DNA from: AC-52 sp044870295
GTDB lineage: Bacteria > Actinomycetota > UBA4738
Length of the DNA stretch: 30,302 nucleotides
NCBI GenBank assembly: GCA_044870295.1
Contig: JBIOYQ010000069.1
Span: 1-30,302 of the forward strand
Direction of reading: 5' to 3'
Part shown: positions 24,257-30,302 of the stretch, piece after piece
How the letters are laid out: each line of letters begins with the position of its first letter
How positions within the stretch are numbered: position 1 is the first letter of the stretch
Program-made: the position numbers and the translations under genes
Notes under the pieces: generated by a model
What the model was told of the DNA's origin: nothing
The model's database searches: none
The model's input: the letters and a program-made list of their open reading frames with translations, nothing else

Positions 24257-25649
24257 TCGGTTCCACACCGTACAACCGCGCGGCGTTCAGGCCCAGCACT
24301 TTGCTCTTGATCGCCTTCGTCAGCTTGGGATAGCCGTACCGTTCCTGGAACTCGTCGCTGATGTGGAACGCTCGGAACGCCTGGATCTGGTCCTGCGGTG
24401 ATCCGTAGAAGATGCAGTCGGTCCCCCACACCACGTTGTCCTCGCCCACGTACATGAGCAGCTTGCCCAACACATGCGCCGCCGTGGTCGGCGTCCGCAT
24501 CACGTACCACCAGGTCGATCCCAGCTCGGCGTAGACGTTCTCGTTCGGGCCGATGGCCGACTTCTTGAGGGACGTGATGAGTCTGTTGATCCCGATGTCC
24601 GCGGTGGCGTAGGTGTACGGACCCTCGTACCCGCGGGCCTCGAACCCCGAGTGGTACACGACGAACCTGGCGTGCGGGTGCCGCTTCGCCGCCGGCCCGA
24701 TGTCCGCCGGGCTGGCGAACCTGCTGCCCCGTGACAGTCCCTTGTGCACGCAGATGATGGGAACCCCCACGTCGATCGCCCTCCGGATGAAAGCCTCCCC
24801 GACCTGCGGCACACCCCGCTCGTGGTCGTCGAGCCACCACCCGTTGCCGTTGTGCTCGTACAGATCGGGGAAGTGGGTGAACGTCTTCCACGCCACGATG
24901 GGGAAGCGGCCAGCCACGGCCTCCATCCCGTTGAGGTTGGCCTCCAGATGTCCGACGTTCGGCAGGGCCTGGCCATGGAGCAGCACGCGCTCGTCGCGGC
25001 ACAGGATCTCCGCCATCTTCCGGGTCTCGTCCATGATCTCCAGGGACAACGGGCTGCCCTCCGGATAGATGGGGAGTGCCGACAGCGACAGCATCGTGGT
25101 GTCGCTGCGCAGGAACATCTCGGTCATGAAGTTCTCCATGGAGAAGCATGTCCGAGGGTCGGCCTCACCACAGTTCTGCTGGGGGAAGGGAGTCCAGAAG
25201 TCCTGGCCGTGGGCGATGGGGTTGAGGTCGTACTCGAGGAGATGGCCTTGCATGTCGAACACGAACTCTTCGCCCCCGATCGCTTCGTGGGCGGCCTCGG
25301 GCTCGAAGGCATCCTCCGGCGCCAGACGGAAATGGCCGCCGGGCCCCGTGGACCGGGGCGACCCATCGGCTCGGAAGGCGCCGCGGGCGCAGGCGTCGAG
25401 CACCATGAGCGTCGTGGCCGCCCCGCAGATGGAGAGCATGAACTCCCGGCGCGACATCCCGACCCGCCGGGCGTTGCGCTCGCATGCCTCGCGAGCTAGC
25501 CGGATCGTCTCGGTCAGGACCGGTGGGAGCGGTTCCGGGTCATACTCGCCGTTGGAGCATGGCCCGAGCTTGATCGGCAGGCCCGGATCCTCGTCCTCCC
25601 AGTCCATCCGCCAGTAGACGGCTCGGCCGGTACCGAGGTTCACCGTCAT
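24120..25649 (-). CDS. Amidohydrolase-2 family TIM-barrel protein with internal twin-arginine segment (509 aa)
   Basis: Residues 125-490 are a metal-dependent amidohydrolase/decarboxylase-like barrel: VFDMQGHLLEYD (Gln134 where many relatives have the first His of HxH, then His136), IICVHKGL, FVVYHSGFE, and VVWGTDCIFYGSPQDQIQAF with the conserved Asp. Residues 66-88 hold MSRREFMLSICGAATTLMVL ending in DAC, a twin-arginine plus lipobox-like segment, but about 65 residues in. ATG at 25647-25649 is chosen because the preceding region (WRMDWEDEDPGLPIKLGPCS) looks coding. A later start at Met65 (25457) would give a normal Tat lipoprotein. It is divergent from the dihydropyrimidinase gene, 34 bases away. 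Substrate unknown; the context suggests a link to cyclic amide or ring-cleavage catabolism. Confidence 0.82.
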   Translation of the reverse strand: MTVNLGTGRAVYWRMDWEDEDPGLPIKLGPCSNGEYDPEPLPPVLTETIRLAREACERNARRVGMSRREFMLSICGAATTLMVLDACARGAFRADGSPRSTGPGGHFRLAPEDAFEPEAAHEAIGGEEFVFDMQGHLLEYDLNPIAHGQDFWTPFPQQNCGEADPRTCFSMENFMTEMFLRSDTTMLSLSALPIYPEGSPLSLEIMDETRKMAEILCRDERVLLHGQALPNVGHLEANLNGMEAVAGRFPIVAWKTFTHFPDLYEHNGNGWWLDDHERGVPQVGEAFIRRAIDVGVPIICVHKGLSRGSRFASPADIGPAAKRHPHARFVVYHSGFEARGYEGPYTYATADIGINRLITSLKKSAIGPNENVYAELGSTWWYVMRTPTTAAHVLGKLLMYVGEDNVVWGTDCIFYGSPQDQIQAFRAFHISDEFQERYGYPKLTKAIKSKVLGLNAARLYGVEPITTKAKFSRRELEKIRRALPLPNRTYGPENQRQTRAFLAYHQGAP

Positions 25650-25659
25650 AATCCACGTA

Positions 25660-25669
25660 CTCGTACGAG
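25660..25669. promoter_or_regulatory. CTCGTACGAG palindrome between divergent amidohydrolase and hydA
   Basis: A perfect 10-bp palindrome sits in the 34-base gap between two divergent starts, immediately before the GGAGGG (25670-25675) ribosome binding site of hydA. ACGTAC overlaps its left side (25655-25660). A bound repressor could control both genes. The palindrome is seen; the function is inferred. Confidence 0.4.
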
Positions 25670-25683
25670 GGAGGGATGGTTCG

Positions 25684-27066
25684 GTGAAGACGCTGATCCA
25701 GGGCGGCACGGTGGTGTCGGCCGCCGAAGCCACCAAGGCCGACGTCCTGGTCGACGGCGAGAAGGTGGCGCTGATCGGGACCGGGCTGGCCGAAACGGTC
25801 ACCGCTGACCGGACCATCGACGCCACCGGCAAGTACGTCATCCCGGGCGGGGTGGACGCCCACACCCACTTCGACCTGCCGTTCGGCGGCAGCTTCTGCT
25901 CCGACGACTTCGGCACCGGGACCCGCGCCGCCGCCTTCGGCGGCACCACCACCTGCATCGACTTCGCCGTCCAGAGTTACGGCGAGACCCTCCGCCAAGG
26001 CCTCGACGCCTGGTTCGAGAAGGCCAAGAAGGCCCAGACCGACTACGGGCTGCACATGATCGTGCGTGAGGTCGACGACAAGATCCTGGCCGAGATGGAC
26101 GAGCTGATCGGCGAAGGCATCACCTCATTCAAGCTCTTCATGGCCTACCCGGGCGTGTTCATGTTGGACGACGCCTCCATCTTCAGGGCCATGCAGCGGG
26201 CGGCGAACAGCGGCGCCCTGATCCTGATGCACGCCGAAAATGGCGGGCCCATCAACGTCCTGGTCGACCAGCTCATCGCGGAGGGCAAGACGGACCCCGT
26301 CTACCACGGCGTGAGCCGGCCGGCAGCCATGGAGGGCGAGGCGGTCCACCGCGTGTTCAAGCTCGCCGAGCTGGCCGGATGCCCTGCGTACATCGTGCAT
26401 CTGTCATCCCGCGACGCTCTGAACGCCGTCCAGGAGGCCAGGGACCGCGGCGTGGCCGCCTTCGCCGAGACCTGTCCCCAGTACCTCTTCCTGTCCCACG
26501 ACGACATGGCCCGGCCCGGGTTCGAGGGCGCCAAGTTCGTGTGCTCGCCGCCGCTCCGTCCCAAGGATCATCAAAGGGACTTGTGGAAAGGATTGTCGTC
26601 CGGCGACCTCCAGGTGGTCTCCACCGACCACGCGCCGTTCAACTACCAGGGGCAGAAGGATCTGGGGAAGGGCAACTTCGCCAAGATCCCGAACGGGCTG
26701 CCGTCCGTGGAGGATCGGCCCACGTTGATCTTCCAGGGCGTCAAGGACGGCCACATCAGCTTGAGTCGATGGGTGGACCTGATCGCCACATCGCCGGCCA
26801 GGATGTTCGGTCTCCATCCACGGAAGGGAACCGTCGCGCCCGGCTTCGACGCCGACCTGGTGGTGTTCGATCCGAACGTCAGGCGGACAATCTCCGCCCA
26901 GACGCACCATATGAACGTCGACTACTCGGCGTACGAGGGCGTGGAGGTGCTCGGATTGCCCGAGGTGGTCATGCAGCGGGGCGAGGTGCTCGTGAAGGAT
27001 GGACAATGGTTCGGCAAGGAGGGGCACGGGAAATTCCTTCCGCGCAGCCGCTTCCAGGTCCCATGA
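25684..27066 (+). CDS. hydA: Dihydropyrimidinase / D-hydantoinase (460 aa)
   Basis: Cyclic amidohydrolase opening dihydrouracil or hydantoins to N-carbamoyl amino acids. All metal-site residues are visible: His60 and His62 in GGVDAHTHFDLP, carboxylated Lys150 in TSFKLFMAYPG, His183 in LMHAENG, His239 in IVHLSS, Asp315 in STDHAPF. The length of 460 is normal for the family. GTG at 25684 follows GGAGGG by 8 bases. It is followed 13 bases later by the semialdehyde dehydrogenase gene and is complemented by the nitrilase and aminotransferase 2-5 kb upstream. The product fits the nitrilase-fold N-carbamoyl hydrolase. Whether the natural substrate is dihydrouracil or a hydantoin cannot be told from sequence. 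Confidence 0.95.
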   Translation: MKTLIQGGTVVSAAEATKADVLVDGEKVALIGTGLAETVTADRTIDATGKYVIPGGVDAHTHFDLPFGGSFCSDDFGTGTRAAAFGGTTTCIDFAVQSYGETLRQGLDAWFEKAKKAQTDYGLHMIVREVDDKILAEMDELIGEGITSFKLFMAYPGVFMLDDASIFRAMQRAANSGALILMHAENGGPINVLVDQLIAEGKTDPVYHGVSRPAAMEGEAVHRVFKLAELAGCPAYIVHLSSRDALNAVQEARDRGVAAFAETCPQYLFLSHDDMARPGFEGAKFVCSPPLRPKDHQRDLWKGLSSGDLQVVSTDHAPFNYQGQKDLGKGNFAKIPNGLPSVEDRPTLIFQGVKDGHISLSRWVDLIATSPARMFGLHPRKGTVAPGFDADLVVFDPNVRRTISAQTHHMNVDYSAYEGVEVLGLPEVVMQRGEVLVKDGQWFGKEGHGKFLPRSRFQVP

Positions 27067-27079
27067 GCAAGGAGTCGCC

Positions 27080-28576
27080 ATGAGCGTGGCAACCGTTCCG
27101 GCCTTCATCGGAGGCGAGCTCCGAGAGCCCTCGTCGAAGGGCACCCACGTGGATCCCATCCCGGACCCTTCCACGGGCGAGACCATCGCGATGCTTCACT
27201 ATTCGACGCCGAAGGAGATCGAGGGCGCCATTGGCGCTGCGCGGCAAGCCTTTCCGGCCTGGGCGAACACGCCGGTACCCGACCGCGCACAGGTCATGTT
27301 CCGGCTGAAGCAGCTCATGGAGGAGCGCTTCGAGGAGATGGCCGCACTGGTCACCCGGGAGAACGGCAAGACGCTCCCGGAGGCCAGGGGGGAGGTCCGC
27401 CGGGCCATCGAGGTGGTCGAGCTGGCTTGCGGCGCTCCCACGTTGCTGATGGGCGAGGGTCTGGACCAGATCGCCCAGGGCATCGACGAGGAGCTGGTGC
27501 GGTTCCCGGTGGGTGTCGTCGCCGGCATCACGCCGTTCAACTTCCCGAACATGGTGCCGTTGTGGATGATCCCGATCGCGCTGGTGTGCGGGAACACCTT
27601 CGTCCTCAAGCCCTCGCAGCGCACGCCGCTGTCGGGAATGCGGATCGCCGAGCTGCTGGTCGAGGCGGGCCTCCCCGATGGTGTGTTCAACGTGGTGCAC
27701 GGGGCCAAGGACGCGGTCGATGCGCTGCTCACCCATCCCGAGGTGGATGCGGCGTCGTTCGTCGGGTCGGCCGGTGTGGCCAAGTACATCTACGCGACTG
27801 GGGCGGCGAACGGGAAGCGCGTCCAGGCCCTGGGAGGCGCGAAGAACCATCTGATCGTGATGGACGACGCCGATCTCGACAAGACCGTGACCGCGGTGAT
27901 CTCCTCTGCCTTCGGCAACGCGGGCCAACGATGCCTGGCCGGGAGCGTGGCGGTGGGAGTCGGGTCCCTGGGCCAGGCCCTGCTGGACGAGCTGATCGAG
28001 CAGACCGGCAGGCTCAAGGTGGGCCCCGGCGCCGAGCCCGACACCGACATGGGCCCGGTGATCCGCGAGGAACGGAAGAGCGAGCTGATCGGATACATCG
28101 AGCAGGGGGAAGAGGGCGGAGCCAAGCTGGTGGCTGACGGCCGGGGTCAGGGTCCGGGGAAGGGGTTCTTTCTCGGTCCCACCGTCTTCGATGGCGTCAC
28201 CCCCGACATGCCGCTGTGGCGCGACGAGCTGTTCGGGCCCATCCTGTCCGTGGTGCGCGCGGACGACATCGACCGCGCCATCGACATCCTGAACACCAGC
28301 ACCTACGGGAACGCCGCGTCCATCTTCACCACCTCGGGTGGCAACGCGCGGGAGTTCAAGCGACGGGCCGAGGCCGGCATGTTGGGCGTGAACGTCGGGG
28401 TGGCCGCCCCCATGGCGTTCTTCCCGTTCACCGGATGGAAGAACTCGTTCTTCGGCGATCTCCACGCGACCGGACGCGACGGCGTGCGGTTCTACACGCG
28501 GCAGAAGGTCGTGACGTCGCGATGGTGGCTGCCGGAGAAGCTCGACCACTCGCTCCCGGAGGGCCGCGGGCACTAA
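27080..28576 (+). CDS. mmsA: CoA-acylating (methyl)malonate-semialdehyde dehydrogenase (498 aa)
   Basis: Aldehyde dehydrogenase superfamily. The NAD-binding and catalytic features are GITPFNFPNMVPLWMIPIA (149-167), LKPSQRTPLS, SFVGSAGVAKYIY, and the nucleophile Cys285 in GNAGQRCLAG. Arg284 next to the cysteine and the Arg107-Arg108 pair fit the carboxylate-binding arginines of the MmsA/IolA group, which uses CoA rather than water. In this locus it would turn malonate semialdehyde into acetyl-CoA and CO2, finishing beta-alanine breakdown. ATG at 27080 follows GGAG (27071-27074) by 5 bases; the gap to hydA is 13 bases, so they form one operon. Methylmalonate semialdehyde from thymine or valine is an alternative substrate. 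Confidence 0.95.
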   Translation: MSVATVPAFIGGELREPSSKGTHVDPIPDPSTGETIAMLHYSTPKEIEGAIGAARQAFPAWANTPVPDRAQVMFRLKQLMEERFEEMAALVTRENGKTLPEARGEVRRAIEVVELACGAPTLLMGEGLDQIAQGIDEELVRFPVGVVAGITPFNFPNMVPLWMIPIALVCGNTFVLKPSQRTPLSGMRIAELLVEAGLPDGVFNVVHGAKDAVDALLTHPEVDAASFVGSAGVAKYIYATGAANGKRVQALGGAKNHLIVMDDADLDKTVTAVISSAFGNAGQRCLAGSVAVGVGSLGQALLDELIEQTGRLKVGPGAEPDTDMGPVIREERKSELIGYIEQGEEGGAKLVADGRGQGPGKGFFLGPTVFDGVTPDMPLWRDELFGPILSVVRADDIDRAIDILNTSTYGNAASIFTTSGGNAREFKRRAEAGMLGVNVGVAAPMAFFPFTGWKNSFFGDLHATGRDGVRFYTRQKVVTSRWWLPEKLDHSLPEGRGH

Positions 28577-28646
28577 CCACCGCCAAGCCACCGCGGCGCT
28601 TCGACCGTATTCCCTGATGAGCGTCGAGCACGACGGGGGAACGCCA

Positions 28647-29591
28647 ATGTGGCGAACGCGCTTCCTGAGGATCACCCTGATCCTGGCCGTGGGGCTCGCA
28701 CCGACCGCGGCCACGGGCCAGGCGAGAGCGACCACCACTCCTCCGGGGCGTCTCCAGCATGCCATGGCGTACGACGCGGCCAGGCAGCGTGTCGTCATGT
28801 TCGGCGGTCTCGACGCCTCCGGGTTCCCACTGGGCGACACGTGGACGTGGGATGGGGCCGCGTGGATGCTCGAGCACCCGGCGACCTTGCCGTCGCCTCG
28901 ATACGGGGCATCCATGGCGTACGACGGCAGGCGACGGGCAATCGTCCTGTTCGGCGGATCGTCTGGAGGGGGCGAGACCTGGATCTGGAATGGAGGCACG
29001 TGGTCGAAGCGGCAACCAACCACCTCTCCACCTCCTCGACAGAACGCCGGCATGGCGTACGACGGTGTCAGGCACGAGGTGATCCTGTTCGGCGGGATCG
29101 GCGCGGATTTCCTAGCCGACACGTGGGCCTGGGACGGTACGACGTGGCACGAGCGCACACCCGACGTGTCGCCTGCCGTGAAGTACAGCCCTCGGCTGGC
29201 CTTCGACGGCGCGCACCAGGAGATCGTGCTCTTCGGCACGTCGCCCGACATCGAGGACGTGACGTGGACGTGGGACGGCGCGGCGTGGACCCAGCGCCAT
29301 CCTTCGACCGCCCCGTCGGGCGTGGACGACACGGGCCTGGTCTACGACGCCGCCCGGCGCAGGGTCGTCCTGTTCGGAGGCTGTTGTCCGAACGCCGACA
29401 CCTGGACGTGGAACGGATCGTCGTGGACCCGCCGGGCGCTCCCCGGTTCGCCCGACGCCAGGTTCAGCCACGAGACGGCCTACGATGGGGCGGGCCGTGT
29501 CACCGTGCTCTTCGGAGGGACCACCGGGTCCTTCGACGCGCTCGACGACACGTGGATCCTGAGCGGCGGCTCTTGGACGCAGGTCGGGTGA
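28647..29591 (+). CDS. Secreted Kelch-repeat beta-propeller protein (314 aa)
   Basis: A signal peptide (MWRTRFLRITLILAVGLAPT, cleavage near GQARA) is followed by about six Kelch-like units of roughly 46 residues. Each unit carries AYDxxRxxxVLFGG followed by DTWTWDGxxW. No catalytic residues are recognised, so it is probably a binding or structural protein outside the cell. ATG at 28647 is preferred because CGGGGGAA lies upstream and the signal peptide starts there; an in-frame ATG at 28617 lacks a site. It follows mmsA by 70 bases but is functionally unrelated. Its stop is 9 bases from the stop of the convergent oxidoreductase. Confidence 0.85.
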   Translation: MWRTRFLRITLILAVGLAPTAATGQARATTTPPGRLQHAMAYDAARQRVVMFGGLDASGFPLGDTWTWDGAAWMLEHPATLPSPRYGASMAYDGRRRAIVLFGGSSGGGETWIWNGGTWSKRQPTTSPPPRQNAGMAYDGVRHEVILFGGIGADFLADTWAWDGTTWHERTPDVSPAVKYSPRLAFDGAHQEIVLFGTSPDIEDVTWTWDGAAWTQRHPSTAPSGVDDTGLVYDAARRRVVLFGGCCPNADTWTWNGSSWTRRALPGSPDARFSHETAYDGAGRVTVLFGGTTGSFDALDDTWILSGGSWTQVG

Positions 29592-29600
29592 GGAGCGGCT

Positions 29601-30302
29601 TCAGCCGCCGCGCTTGCTCGGGACCAATCCGGCCGGGGCCAGCTTGACCAGCGCGGTGTCGACCCTCGAGGGTGCGCGGCCGTCGTCCTCCGCTCGCTCC
29701 TTCCGGGCGACGGCCGCCTTCACCACGCTGCCGCCCAGGTAGCGCACTGGCTCCGGGGGGAAGCCGCCCGGGCGGGAGCGGACCAGTCGGCACGTCGACC
29801 ACTCGTCCCGTTTCCCCAGCGCCAGGGAGGCCAGGATGTGGCCACCCACGTACGAGGGGCCCACGCCGTTGCCGGAATACCCGACGCCCGCGAACACGTT
29901 GGGCGCCGACGACAGGGCCCCGAAGAACGGGAGGCCGGTCCGGGTCCGGTCGATCGGACCGGTCCAGCTGGACTCGATCGGAATGTCCCCCAACATGGGA
30001 TAGATCGCGCGGAAGTGGCGCTCGACGGCTTCCAGGCGGGGCGACGTTCCTTCGAATCGCCCACCCACCCGGGATCCGAACGCCAGCGCCCCTCCCCCCT
30101 TGCCGAAGGCGATCCGGCCGTCGTCGGTGGTCCGGTAGTAGTGCACCAGCAGGCGGGCGTCGGAGACGGACAGGCCGTCGGTCCACCCGATTCCCGCCAG
30201 GCGATCGGGGATGGGCGGGGTGGCCACGATGTCGCTGCCGACGACCAGGACGGCTCGGCGGACCTCGCGGAACCGCACGCTCCACGCGTTCATGGCCAGC
30301 AC
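29601..30302 (-). CDS. DAO-type FAD-dependent oxidoreductase, 5' end cut by window edge
   Basis: The visible 233 residues are the C-terminal part of a D-amino-acid-oxidase/glycine-oxidase-like flavoprotein. Seen are LAMNAWSVRFRE, VHYYRTTDDGRIAFGKGGGA, SSWTGPIDRTRTGLPFFGAL, and the closing FAD-contact block VFAGVGYSGNGVGPSYVGGH. The N-terminal Rossmann GxGxxG lies beyond the window. Family members oxidise secondary or D-amino acids or related amines; the substrate here cannot be assigned. The C-terminus is a basic extension of about 50 residues. It is convergent with the Kelch gene. Confidence 0.85.
   Translation of the reverse strand: MLAMNAWSVRFREVRRAVLVVGSDIVATPPIPDRLAGIGWTDGLSVSDARLLVHYYRTTDDGRIAFGKGGGALAFGSRVGGRFEGTSPRLEAVERHFRAIYPMLGDIPIESSWTGPIDRTRTGLPFFGALSSAPNVFAGVGYSGNGVGPSYVGGHILASLALGKRDEWSTCRLVRSRPGGFPPEPVRYLGGSVVKAAVARKERAEDDGRAPSRVDTALVKLAPAGLVPSKRGG

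Noticed and set aside
26969..29332. Long minus-strand frame opposite mmsA and the Kelch gene
   Set aside because: Spans two unrelated genes on the other strand and lacks coding features; mmsA is unmistakable.

Overview
The window is about 30 kb of high-GC DNA. Many CDSs start with GTG or TTG. It carries an F420-type LLM oxidoreductase, a DUF4328 membrane protein, a stand-alone 5'-3' exonuclease and an actinobacterial-style PepN. These point to an uncultured or poorly characterised member of the Actinomycetota. No rRNA, tRNA, CRISPR array, insertion sequence or phage gene was seen, so the lineage cannot be fixed more closely.

Layout. 1-1890 (minus): the C-terminally cut end of a secreted protein and a lipoprotein. 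1957-4509 (minus): aminopeptidase N. 4594-11131 (minus): a tight four-gene cassette, in transcription order a permuted NlpC/P60 (YiiX-like papain-fold) hydrolase, a C25/gingipain-like caspase-fold protease, a ComEC-like metallo-beta-lactamase-fold hydrolase, and a large CHAT protease-STAND NTPase-TPR-transmembrane-Ig-like protein. This is the most unusual part of the window and looks like a conflict, immunity or regulated-cell-death module. 11283-15175: a secreted Asp-box (BNR) beta-propeller, a DUF4328 membrane protein and a large secreted M23 peptidase. 15335-20319: a small unknown protein, a 5'-3' exonuclease, a SSP411/YyaL-type thioredoxin-fold protein and a GT-C-like polytopic membrane protein.

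20421-28576 is a nearly complete reductive pyrimidine (or hydantoin) catabolic locus in two plus-strand blocks. Block one is an F420-type LLM oxidoreductase, a nitrilase-fold N-carbamoyl-beta-alanine amidohydrolase, a class III aminotransferase and a translationally coupled 25-residue membrane peptide. Block two is dihydropyrimidinase and CoA-acylating (methyl)malonate-semialdehyde dehydrogenase. Together they would open dihydrouracil, hydrolyse the carbamoyl group, transaminate beta-alanine and oxidise malonate semialdehyde to acetyl-CoA. No classical dihydropyrimidine dehydrogenase is present, so the LLM protein is a candidate for the first reduction. Between the blocks lie a 470-base lower-GC gap with inverted and direct repeats, a frameshifted Phd/YefM-like antitoxin remnant, and an opposite-strand amidohydrolase with an internal twin-arginine segment.

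28647-30302: a secreted Kelch-repeat protein and the C-terminal two-thirds of a DAO-type FAD oxidoreductase running off the end.

All functions are inferred from motifs read by eye. No database search was run.
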